Shown: piece by piece, positions 7,637 through 14,908 of the stretch | How the letters are laid out: each line of letters opens with the position of its first letter | Numbering within the stretch: the first letter of the stretch is position 1 | NCBI GenBank assembly: GCA_003167015.1 | Contig: PMUF01000646.1 | Span: 5,482-21,503, forward strand | Direction of reading: 5' to 3' | DNA length: 16,022 nt | DNA from: Chitinophagaceae bacterium | GTDB lineage: Bacteria; Bacteroidota; Bacteroidia; Chitinophagales; Chitinophagaceae | Program-made: the position numbers and the translations under genes | Notes under the pieces: generated by a model | Database searches by the model: none | What the model saw: only the letters and a program-made list of their open reading frames with translations | What the model was told of the DNA's origin: nothing

Positions 7637-9559
7637 ATGGCCTCTAAAAATAAAAACTACTACCGCATCCCCCTGGCCGAACGGCTGGCCATCATCGAAC
7701 GGTCCTGCAAACAGGTCTCGCGCGGCGTCTTCTTTTCCACCGTCATCATCATCACCTCCTTCCTTCCCGTTTTCCTGCTGACAGGCCAGGAAGGCAAGCT
7801 ATTCCACCCTTTGGCCTATACCAAGACCTTTATCCTGCTCGTAGACGCCTTCCTCGTCGTCACCCTGGCCCCCGTCCTGATTTCCTTTTTTATGCGCGGC
7901 CGTTTCCGCGGCGAAAAGACCAACCCCGTCAACCGCGTCCTGGAAAGGCTATACGAACCCCTGATCCGCTGGTGCATCCGTTGGCGAAAAACCACCATCG
8001 GCCTCAATGTCCTCGCCCTGGTCATTAGCATCCCCCTTATCCTTGGCCTGGGCCGGGAATTCATGCCGCCCCTCGACGAAGGCTCTCTGCTGTTCATGCC
8101 CGTGACCCTCCCGGACGTTTCCAACTCCGAAGTAAAACGAATATTACAGGTGCAGGACAAGATCATTAAGTCCGATCCCGAAGTATTGAACGTCCTGGGC
8201 AAGGCTGGCCGCGCCAACACCGCCACCGATAATTCTCCCATCAGCATGATCGAAACCATCGTCCTCCTGAAACCCAAAGCGCAGTGGCGCCCCGGCATCA
8301 CAAAGGAGGATATTATCAATGAACTCAACAACAAACTCCAAATCCCCGGTGTCACCAACGGCTGGACCCAGCCCATCATCAACCGCATCAACATGCTGTC
8401 CACCGGTATCCGTACCGACGTCGGCGTCAAAGTTTACGGGCAGAACCTGGACACCATCTATGCCTTCGCCCAAAAGATAAAAACCGAGTTGCAAGGTGTA
8501 GACGGCGTAAAAGATCTATACGTCGAACCCATCACCGGCGGCAAATACATCGACATCAACATCAAACGCGAGGAGATCGCCCGCTACGGACTCAGCATCG
8601 ACGATATCAACGACGTTATCGAAAGCGCATTAGGGGGTATAAAGCTGACCACCACCATCGAAGGCCGCCAGCGCTTTTCCGTCAACGCACGTTATGGGCA
8701 GGATTTCAGGGACAATATAACCGCCCTGCAACGCCTGCCGGTACAGACCACTCAATTCGGCCCCATCCCGCTCAGCGCCGTTGCGGATATCCGGATCACC
8801 GAAGGCCCTGCCATGATCAACTCCGAAAATGCCTTATTGCGAGGCACCGTCCTTTTCAACGTCCGTGACCGTGACCTCGCCGGCACCGTACAGGAGTCCC
8901 AGGACCGCCTCAACAAAATGCTGACCCATTTACCTAAAGGCTATTTCCTGGAATGGAGCGGCCAGTACGAAAACCTCATCAGCGGCGAAAAAACCCTACA
9001 GCTCATCTTACCCATTGTGCTGGTTGTCATCTTCATTTCCATGTACTTCGCCTTCCGCTCCGCCCGAGAAGCCTTTCTGAACTTAATTACCATTCCCTTC
9101 GCCCTGATCGGCGGCGTGTTTATGGTGTACTTCTGGGGAGCCAACCTCTCCGTCGCCGTCGCCGTCGGCTTCATCGCCCTGTTCGGCCTGGCCGTAGAAA
9201 CCGGCATCGTCATGATCATCTACCTCAATGATGCTATGCAGCAACTCATCACGGCCAAAGGCAACTCCAAAGAAACCATCACTCCTGCCGATCTGCGCGA
9301 ATATGTCGTAGCCGGCGCCGCGAAGCGTTTACGCCCTAAATTGATGACCGTCTGCGTCGCCCTCTTCGGCCTGATCCCGATCCTATGGAGTTCCGGGGTC
9401 GGCAGCGACGTCATGAAACCCATCGTCCTGCCTATGATCGGCGGAGTCTTCACCTCATCCATCCACATCTTACTCGTCACCCCCCTCATCTTCCTGATGA
9501 GCAAAGAATATGAATTAAGAAAACACGGAAAAATAGATATCCTCGAAGTAAAACATTAA
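7637..9559 (+). CDS. cusA: CusA-type copper/silver RND pump, C-terminal part (TM5-TM12)
   Basis: This 640-residue frame continues the pump from the loop before TM5. It has TM5-TM6 (about 31-86), TM7 (about 119-138), the second periplasmic domain, and TM8-TM12 near the C-terminus. Three methionines stand where CusA has its copper-binding triad: Met154 in LLFMP, Met204 in ISMIET and Met253 in INMLSTG. This supports Cu(I)/Ag(I) rather than divalent metals. Joined to the upstream frame by a one-base correction, the product would be about 1,068 residues, normal for the family. The ATG at 7637 follows the previous stop by four bases, so translational restart is physically possible. Whether the gene is truly split, frameshifted or mis-assembled cannot be settled here. 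Confidence 0.9.
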   Translation: MASKNKNYYRIPLAERLAIIERSCKQVSRGVFFSTVIIITSFLPVFLLTGQEGKLFHPLAYTKTFILLVDAFLVVTLAPVLISFFMRGRFRGEKTNPVNRVLERLYEPLIRWCIRWRKTTIGLNVLALVISIPLILGLGREFMPPLDEGSLLFMPVTLPDVSNSEVKRILQVQDKIIKSDPEVLNVLGKAGRANTATDNSPISMIETIVLLKPKAQWRPGITKEDIINELNNKLQIPGVTNGWTQPIINRINMLSTGIRTDVGVKVYGQNLDTIYAFAQKIKTELQGVDGVKDLYVEPITGGKYIDINIKREEIARYGLSIDDINDVIESALGGIKLTTTIEGRQRFSVNARYGQDFRDNITALQRLPVQTTQFGPIPLSAVADIRITEGPAMINSENALLRGTVLFNVRDRDLAGTVQESQDRLNKMLTHLPKGYFLEWSGQYENLISGEKTLQLILPIVLVVIFISMYFAFRSAREAFLNLITIPFALIGGVFMVYFWGANLSVAVAVGFIALFGLAVETGIVMIIYLNDAMQQLITAKGNSKETITPADLREYVVAGAAKRLRPKLMTVCVALFGLIPILWSSGVGSDVMKPIVLPMIGGVFTSSIHILLVTPLIFLMSKEYELRKHGKIDILEVKH

Positions 9560-9562
9560 TCT

Positions 9563-10813
9563 ATGCAAAAGTCAATCATACTACTTATCATCCTTTTCAC
9601 CTGGCAGCCCCGCGCCCGTTCCCAATCCACTTTGAAACTGGATGACATACTGTCTGCCATTGCAGCCAATCACCCCTCCGTAAAAATGTACGATGCCGAC
9701 ATCCGGGCCGACGACGAAGCCGCCAAAGGCGCCCGTAGCTGGGAAGCCCCCGAATTAAGCACCGGCCTGTGGATGACACCCTATGACCCCGCCCTGTGGA
9801 AAAGGAACACCGATGGCACGAACGGCATGGGTCAGTATATGATCTCTGCCCAGCAAATGATCCCCAATAAAAAAGAACTTGACGCCAACGAAAAGTACCT
9901 GCGGGCCGTGTCTGCCGCCGGCAAGGAGTCAAAACAGGCCAACCTCAACGAACTCTATGCCGCCGCCAAAATGAGTTACTACACCTGGCTCATTGCAGCA
10001 AAAAAACTGACCGTTCTCGACAACAACGAAAAGCTGCTCCAGTTCATGATCCAAAGCACCGAAATCCGCTACAAGAATAACCTCGGCAAACTCAACGCCT
10101 ACTACAAAGCCAAAGCAGCCCTGGGCGACATCGAAAACCGGCGCATCCAATTGCAAAACGAGATCACGCAGCAGCAGGTCCGGCTAAATACCTTGATGAA
10201 CATGGCTGCCGGCAGCGCCTTCACTATCGACACGGCTTACAGCATCAAAAACTACAGCCCTGCCGACAGCAGCTATTTCTTAAATGCCCGCAGTGACATC
10301 AAGGCCGTACAACGCAACATCGACCTCGCCTACCTGCAACAGAACCTCGAACGAACCAAACTCAAACCCCAATTCGGCGTCCGTTATGACCATATGTTCG
10401 GCTTCGGCGGTTTGCCCATGCAATACTCCCTGATGGCCACCGTCCGCCTCCCCATGGCCGCATGGTCTTCGAAAAGCTCAAAAGCCTATATCGAAAGCCT
10501 GAAATGGAAAGAAGAATCGCTCCAGCAGCAAAAACAAGTCCTCATCAATGAAGCAACCGGCCAGATGCAAAGTCTGCTCGCCGCCATCGCCGGCAAAAAG
10601 CGACAGGTCGAGCTTTTTGAACATAACATCATCCCGGCCCTCCAAAAAAACTACCAGGTCCTGCAACTCGCCTACGAGCAGAACTCCGGCGAACTATTCG
10701 AACTGCTCGACGCCTGGCAAACCCTCGACATGACCCAACTCGAATATTGGCAGCAAGTGCAGGACCTGCTCACTTTACAAACCGAAATGGACAAAACACT
10801 CCAACAAAATTAA
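9563..10813 (+). CDS. cusC: TolC-like outer-membrane channel of the copper efflux system
   Basis: The 416-residue protein has a Sec signal peptide (about residues 1-20, ending in RARSQ), with no lipobox. Long amphipathic helices follow, with two repeats typical of outer-membrane efflux proteins: one around LDDILSAIAANHPSV to the first hairpin, the second from NLERTKLKPQFGVRYDH to the end. The length is slightly short for the family but complete. It would form the trimeric channel through which the RND pump expels metal. It starts 3 nt after the pump stop and ends 4 nt before the next gene, so it is in the same transcript. The symbol is by analogy with E. coli CusCBA. Confidence 0.85.
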   Translation: MQKSIILLIILFTWQPRARSQSTLKLDDILSAIAANHPSVKMYDADIRADDEAAKGARSWEAPELSTGLWMTPYDPALWKRNTDGTNGMGQYMISAQQMIPNKKELDANEKYLRAVSAAGKESKQANLNELYAAAKMSYYTWLIAAKKLTVLDNNEKLLQFMIQSTEIRYKNNLGKLNAYYKAKAALGDIENRRIQLQNEITQQQVRLNTLMNMAAGSAFTIDTAYSIKNYSPADSSYFLNARSDIKAVQRNIDLAYLQQNLERTKLKPQFGVRYDHMFGFGGLPMQYSLMATVRLPMAAWSSKSSKAYIESLKWKEESLQQQKQVLINEATGQMQSLLAAIAGKKRQVELFEHNIIPALQKNYQVLQLAYEQNSGELFELLDAWQTLDMTQLEYWQQVQDLLTLQTEMDKTLQQN

Positions 10814-10817
10814 AGCC

Positions 10818-11951
10818 ATGCTAAAAAGAAACCCGCACCTCACCCCCTATTTATGGATCGTGCTTATCAACTTGACCTTGTTTGGAATAGCTTGTAACCA
10901 CCATCCCGCAGACACCGCCGAGGCAAAAAACACCAGCCTCGACCTCCATACCCTGCTAAAACCCACCAACAGCGCCGTTGTCTCCGGCATTCCCGTTACC
11001 ACCCTGCAATCCGCCAACCAATCCCTATCCATCGACGCATTAGGCCAGGTAGACTATGACACCCGCCGGGTGCAAACCATCGCCGCCCGGTTCTCAGGCA
11101 GGATCGAAAAACTCTACGTAAAATATCGCTACCAGCACGTCCATATCGGCGACAAGATCATGGACATCTACAGCCCAGAACTCGTCACCGCCCAGCAGGA
11201 CCTTTTATTCGTCCTGCACAACGATCCCGGCAATACCGCACTCCTCGATGCCGCAAAAACAAAACTCCAATTACTCGGTATGGACAACCAGCAATTACAA
11301 GAGGTCATCCGATCTGGCAAACCCCTCTACAAAGTCACCGTATACACCCATTACACCGGCCATATTCATGAAGCCGGCAGCATGACCAGGCCAACCGGCA
11401 ACGACGCCTCAAACGACATGGGCGAACTACCCCTCAAAGAAGGCATGTACGTCCAAAAAGGCCAAACCCTTTTCCAGTTATACAACACTGATCAAAGCTG
11501 GATCATCCTTCATCTTTACCCCGGCCATGCCTCACTGGTAAAGGTCGGCACCCATGTCACCATTACCCCCGAGACGGCTCCTGATAAACCTTTCGCCGCC
11601 ACCATCAACTATATCGAACCCTTTTACCACCAGGACAGCAAAACCCTCACTGCCAGGGTCTATTTTGATAATATGCGCAGCATGCTCCCCATCGGCAGCC
11701 AGGTCAAAGCCACCATTCAGGGAGCCACCGGCTCGGCCACCTGGCTCCCCAGGGAAGCCGTCCTCTCCCTCGGCCTGCACCAGGTCGTCCTCAAACGGCA
11801 AAACGGCCTCTTCCAGGTAGCCGCCGTGCAAACCGGCATCATCACGGACAGCCTTATCCAGGTCACCGGCGGCCTGACCGCGCAAGACAGTGTCGCCGCC
11901 GACGCACAGTATTTAATGGACAGCGAAAGTTTTATAAAAGTCAAACAATAG
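10818..11951 (+). CDS. Periplasmic adaptor (membrane-fusion protein) without metal-binding domain
   Basis: This 377-residue adaptor has a hydrophobic N-terminus ending in a Cys (Cys26 in LFGIAC). It may be a lipoprotein, although Gly at -3 is a weak lipobox. Lipoyl-type halves appear near 90-120 (RFSGRIEKLYV) and 170-225. They flank a short helical hairpin, then a beta-barrel and a C-terminal membrane-proximal domain. Adaptors bridge the RND pump and the TolC channel. Unlike the next gene it has no N-terminal Cys/Met metal domain. The order, channel then adaptor then adaptor, suggests that both serve the same pump, perhaps as alternating or asymmetric partners. That is inference. Confidence 0.85.
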   Translation: MLKRNPHLTPYLWIVLINLTLFGIACNHHPADTAEAKNTSLDLHTLLKPTNSAVVSGIPVTTLQSANQSLSIDALGQVDYDTRRVQTIAARFSGRIEKLYVKYRYQHVHIGDKIMDIYSPELVTAQQDLLFVLHNDPGNTALLDAAKTKLQLLGMDNQQLQEVIRSGKPLYKVTVYTHYTGHIHEAGSMTRPTGNDASNDMGELPLKEGMYVQKGQTLFQLYNTDQSWIILHLYPGHASLVKVGTHVTITPETAPDKPFAATINYIEPFYHQDSKTLTARVYFDNMRSMLPIGSQVKATIQGATGSATWLPREAVLSLGLHQVVLKRQNGLFQVAAVQTGIITDSLIQVTGGLTAQDSVAADAQYLMDSESFIKVKQ

Positions 11952-11953
11952 AT

Positions 11954-13183
11954 ATGAAAAAAATATTTGTATCCCTCAGTCCCGTCATCCTCCTGCTCAT
12001 GCTATTACTCGCCTCGTGCAAGTCAAAAACAAAAAACGCCGCCAAGTCCGACCCCGACGTTTACTACACCTGCTCCATGGATCCCCAGGTCGTAGAATCC
12101 AAACCCGGCAAATGCCCCATTTGCCATATGGAACTAACCGCCGTCCGCAAGAGCCAGCAACAGCACACCGATGAAATAAAACTCAGCCCCGAGCAAATAC
12201 AACTCGGCAATATCCGCGTAGACACCATCCGGCCTACCGGCACCAGCAACGAAACCGTATTGACAGGAACCGTCAACTTCGACCAGTCCGCCCTGCAATC
12301 AGTGAGCGCAAGGATCAGCGGCAGAATTGAAAAACTGTACTACAAAAGCATCGGCGATCCCGTTCCCCGGGGTGCCCCCCTTTATGATCTCTATAGCGAA
12401 GAATTGAACAATGCCCAGCAGGAATACCTCCTCATCTTAGAAAAACAAAAGGCGCTCGGAAACGCCATCGTCAACTATAACGACCTCGCCCAAAGCGCCA
12501 AAAGCAAACTATTGCTTTGGGGCATGTCCAAGCAGCAAGTCGCGGAACTCGCGAACACAGGTAAAGCCGCCTCCACCATCCCCTTTTACAGCAGCGCCGG
12601 CGGCACCCTCACCGAGCTCGACGTAAAAGATGGCGACTACATCACAGAAGGCAGCACCCTCGTTAAACTCGCCGACCTTTCCCATGTATGGATCGAAGCC
12701 CAGGTCTATACCTCCCAGCTCCCTCAATTCAATCCCGCAGCCACCGTCAACGTCCAATTTCCCGATCTCCCCGGCAAAATCCTCCAGGGCAAAATCACAT
12801 TCGTCAATCCCGAAGTCAACCCCGACAACCGGGTCAACCTCGTCCGCGTAGACGTCTCCAACAAAGATCATTTACTCCGCCCCGGCATGCCCGCTTACGT
12901 CACTTTCAAAGACCCGCAACGAAAAGAATTATCCCTTCCCTCCGACGCCGTCCTTAGAAACGGCAGCATGACCACCATTTGGGTACAGACCGCCCAAAAC
13001 ACCTTCAGAAGCCGGATGGTCCAAACCGGCCAGGAAGGAGACGGTTTTGTTGAAATCAAATCCGGCCTGCAACCGGGAGACGCTGTAGTGACCAGCGGCG
13101 CCTATCTGTTACAAAGCGAATATATTTTCAGGAATGGAGCCGACCCCATGGCAGGCATGGATATGGGTAAGATGAAAATGTAA
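11954..13183 (+). CDS. cusB: CusB-like periplasmic adaptor with heavy-metal-binding domain
   Basis: The 409-residue adaptor is a lipoprotein with a good lipobox (LLAS before Cys22). Residues 37-64 form a heavy-metal-binding domain: YTCSMDP, then KCPICHMEL, with Cys40, Met42, Cys54, Cys57 and Met59 as likely ligands. The lipoyl, hairpin, barrel and membrane-proximal domains follow (RISGRIEKLYY near 120). The extreme C-terminus, GADPMAGMDMGKMKM (395-409), is Met-rich and could also bind Cu(I). CusB proteins take copper from periplasmic chaperones and pass it to CusA. The gene starts 2 nt after the previous adaptor and is the last of the cluster. The stop is followed by AT-rich spacer and no immediate terminator, the first hairpin being at 13371. 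Confidence 0.9.
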   Translation: MKKIFVSLSPVILLLMLLLASCKSKTKNAAKSDPDVYYTCSMDPQVVESKPGKCPICHMELTAVRKSQQQHTDEIKLSPEQIQLGNIRVDTIRPTGTSNETVLTGTVNFDQSALQSVSARISGRIEKLYYKSIGDPVPRGAPLYDLYSEELNNAQQEYLLILEKQKALGNAIVNYNDLAQSAKSKLLLWGMSKQQVAELANTGKAASTIPFYSSAGGTLTELDVKDGDYITEGSTLVKLADLSHVWIEAQVYTSQLPQFNPAATVNVQFPDLPGKILQGKITFVNPEVNPDNRVNLVRVDVSNKDHLLRPGMPAYVTFKDPQRKELSLPSDAVLRNGSMTTIWVQTAQNTFRSRMVQTGQEGDGFVEIKSGLQPGDAVVTSGAYLLQSEYIFRNGADPMAGMDMGKMKM

Positions 13184-13273
13184 TGCCCAATACAATCATT
13201 CTTGGAGTTATAAACCAGATTTTATTAAACGTGCTGTTTGCAAAATCATCAATGCTGCCCTTTGTATTTAAAT

Positions 13274-13281
13274 TAATTTTG
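13274..13281 (+). promoter_or_regulatory. Isolated -7 box upstream of the palindrome
   Basis: TAATTTTG is an exact TAnnTTTG match in an AT-rich spacer, but no TTTG is at the right distance for a -33 element. Transcription from here would start near 13288 and run over the palindrome and the first hairpin towards the tRNA. No protein gene follows, the only ATG nearby giving a five-codon frame. Confidence 0.35.
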
Positions 13282-13293
13282 GCAGAATGCATT

Positions 13294-13316
13294 TAGTCTA
13301 CTAATTTAGTGGACTA
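13294..13316 (+). promoter_or_regulatory. Palindrome, possible operator
   Basis: TAGTCTACTA and TAGTGGACTA are inverted repeats separated by ATT, with one G-U type mismatch. The site sits at the expected transcription start of the -7 box at 13274, a usual repressor position. I believe it looks like sites of BlaI/MecI-type repressors, but no such regulator is in the window. It could equally be an RNA stem. Confidence 0.4.
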
Positions 13317-13370
13317 ATAACATCGTTTCAATCGCTGTTATAAATGTTCTAAGCAGTCGTTTGGTGTTGG

Positions 13371-13398
13371 GGCCGTATGTCTATACGGCCTGTTTTTT
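13371..13398 (+). terminator. Hairpin terminator upstream of the tRNA
   Basis: A perfect 8-bp stem, GGCCGTAT and ATACGGCC with a GTCT loop, is followed by TGTTTTTT. It may terminate the copper cluster, although it stands nearly 190 bases after the last stop. It ends only 10 bases before the tRNA. Confidence 0.75.
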
Positions 13399-13408
13399 CC
13401 TAGTCAAT

Positions 13409-13479
13409 GATCGCGTAGCCGAGTGGTGAGGCACGGGTCTGCAAAACCTTCGACGGCGGTTCGATTCCGCCCGCGACCT
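13409..13479 (+). tRNA. tRNA-Cys (GCA)
   Basis: A 71-nt cloverleaf can be drawn. The D-arm is GCC/GGC. The anticodon loop CTGCAAA places GCA at 13441-13443. The T-arm is GGCGG/CCGCC with a TTCGATT loop, and the discriminator base is U (13479), as expected for Cys. CCA is not encoded. Two stem positions do not pair: A at position 2 against C71 in the acceptor, and C27 against U43 in the anticodon stem. They may mark a decaying or duplicated copy. No promoter fits in the 10 bases between the preceding terminator and the tRNA. Confidence 0.85.
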
Positions 13480-13480
13480 C

Positions 13481-13497
13481 TGAAGTATTTTACTTCA
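13481..13497 (+). repeat. Short inverted repeat just after the tRNA
   Basis: TGAAGTA and TACTTCA form a perfect 7-bp stem with a TTT loop, beginning one base after the discriminator. It may be a 3' processing structure, as it has no U-run of its own. Confidence 0.4.
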
Positions 13498-13528
13498 CAT
13501 CTTTTCATATGGCAAGCAATCGTTAGAC

Positions 13529-13559
13529 GAGGGCGTATTTCTATACGCCCTCTTTTTTT
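13529..13559 (+). terminator. Hairpin terminator downstream of the tRNA
   Basis: A perfect 10-bp stem, GAGGGCGTAT and ATACGCCCTC with a TTCT loop, is followed by seven T. It closes the tRNA transcript. Its centre GTATTTCTATAC differs by one base from the centre GTATGTCTATAC of the hairpin at 13371, so the two flank the tRNA as near-copies. Confidence 0.85.
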
Positions 13560-13612
13560 GTCAATTAATCCATATCTTTTGTAGACTTCTGAATAATGTC
13601 GTAATTTCAGTC

Positions 13613-14317
13613 ACAACAATCGGCATACACCATCAGGGAGTACTTTATCAATATGACCTGCCTGCCGATCCGTCCAAACCATATCAGCAAAACGGGGGGC
13701 CTTTGCTTTACTTCGGAGGCACGTCTGACGGCGCCCGGGAAGTCTGCGCGAAATATTGCGATATGTTCCTGATGTGGCCTGAGACCGAAGAGATGTTGTA
13801 TGAAAATATGCAGGACTTAAGTGAGCGGGCGGCTAAGTATGGAAGAAAGATCGATTTTGGACTGCGTGTTCACGTAATCGCCAGGGAAACGGAGTCCGAA
13901 GCACGTGCTTATGCAAAAAAGCTGATGTCCAGGTTCGATCCGGTGCAAGGGCTCAAGATCAAAGGCCGGGCCCAGGATTCATGGTCGCTGGGTGTACAAC
14001 GCCAGAATCTGGTTCGGGAGATGTCGGACAGTGAGGGATATGCAGAACCCAATCTGTGGACAGACATCGGTAAAGCCCGTTCCGGCGCAGGAGGGTGCCT
14101 GGTAGGTGATCCGGATCAGATCGTTCATAAACTAAACCGGTATATGGATATGGGTATGAGAGCCTTTATTTTTTCAGGATACCCCTTATTGGACGAGGCC
14201 GGTTACTTCGCCCGCTATGTGCTGCCTCATTTGCCCAATATCTCCATGCCGGAATTTCAAGGCCGAAGGCCAAAAGAGAAGCCGGTAACCCCTCTGACCA
14301 ATCGACCGCTCCGATAG
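13613..14317 (+). pseudogene. C-terminal remnant of an LLM-class flavin-dependent monooxygenase (SsuD-like)
   Basis: From about 13640 the frame reads GVLYQYDLPADPSKP, then LYFGGTSDGAREVCAKYCD, MWPETEE, and continues to a TAG at 14315. This is the C-terminal two thirds of an alkanesulfonate-monooxygenase-like TIM-barrel enzyme. The YFGGTSDGA segment binds the FMN phosphate region, and GDPDQIVHKLNRYMDMGMRAFIFSGYPLLDEA is the last barrel part. Full members have about 350 residues; here the N-terminal third or more, with the first barrel strands, is absent. No start codon fits: the first TTG at 13703 lies inside the conserved domain. The break falls just after the tRNA terminator, which suggests recombination there. 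Function is lost unless the front part is supplied elsewhere. Confidence 0.8.
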
Positions 14318-14335
14318 ACAACTCTAAACCCTCAC

Positions 14336-14893
14336 TCATTTCTTCGTCGGCTCATAGTAAAGATTTACCACACCATTATCAAAAGTCTTTGTTTGTAAGA
14401 GCGTAAGATGAATTCTATCCTTGACGTTTTTAAATAAGGGCAAGCCGCTTCCTAAAATAACCGGATGAACGGTAAGTCGGTATTCATCGATTAAATCGAG
14501 GTTCGTTAAGGCTACTATTAAACTTGGGCTGCCGACTAAAATGTTTTTGACCGCTTGTTGCTTGAGCGCTAAAATGTCGCCTTTAATGACTTCCTTTTTC
14601 AATATGGTATCGCCCCAATCGACATCTTTCAGCGTTCGGGAAAAAACAATCTTTGAAATGTTATCTATTATTACTGCAAATTCATCCCTTGGTTTGTCAC
14701 CGCTGGGATTATTTACGAGTAATGGCCAATAGCTTTCCATCAGCTGATAGGTTATTCTTCCGTATAAAAGGGTGCCTGCACTACTTAATAGCTCATTAAA
14801 ATATCGCATTGTTTCATCACTTGGAATCATTGCCGTGTGATCGCAAAACCCATCAAGGGTCATATTGATGGCTGCAATTAGTTTTCTCATCAT
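14336..14893 (-). CDS. Dihydrofolate reductase family protein (RibD C-terminal-like)
   Basis: This 185-residue protein is full length for the YwjB/YyaP-type family. It shows the NMTLDGF start, a GRITYQLMESYWP helix, an ILVGSPSLIVAL segment near the cofactor site, and DEYRLTVHPVILGSGLPLF. Family members have the DHFR fold and probably reduce an unknown substrate with NADPH, and many are stand-alone proteins of unknown role. The start is MM: either ATG 14893 or 14890 is possible. It lies 15 nt after the hydrolase gene on the same strand, so it is probably in one operon with it. It is noticeably more AT-rich than the hydrolase, which hints at separate origins. A remnant of a relative sits at 3916-4152. 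Confidence 0.85.
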   Translation of the reverse strand: MMRKLIAAINMTLDGFCDHTAMIPSDETMRYFNELLSSAGTLLYGRITYQLMESYWPLLVNNPSGDKPRDEFAVIIDNISKIVFSRTLKDVDWGDTILKKEVIKGDILALKQQAVKNILVGSPSLIVALTNLDLIDEYRLTVHPVILGSGLPLFKNVKDRIHLTLLQTKTFDNGVVNLYYEPTKK

Positions 14894-14908
14894 TTTATTT
14901 TTAATTAT

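Noticed and set aside
7600..7640. Programmed frameshift site at the pump split
   Set aside because: No X-XXY-YYZ heptamer or long homopolymer with a downstream stem is visible; restart or mutation explains the data more simply.
6289..9504. Long minus-strand and alternate-frame open frames within the pump genes (for example 6766-7299 and 7816-8430, minus)
   Set aside because: They are shadows of GC-rich codon use in strongly supported plus-strand RND pump genes. They have no family resemblance, promoters or leaders.
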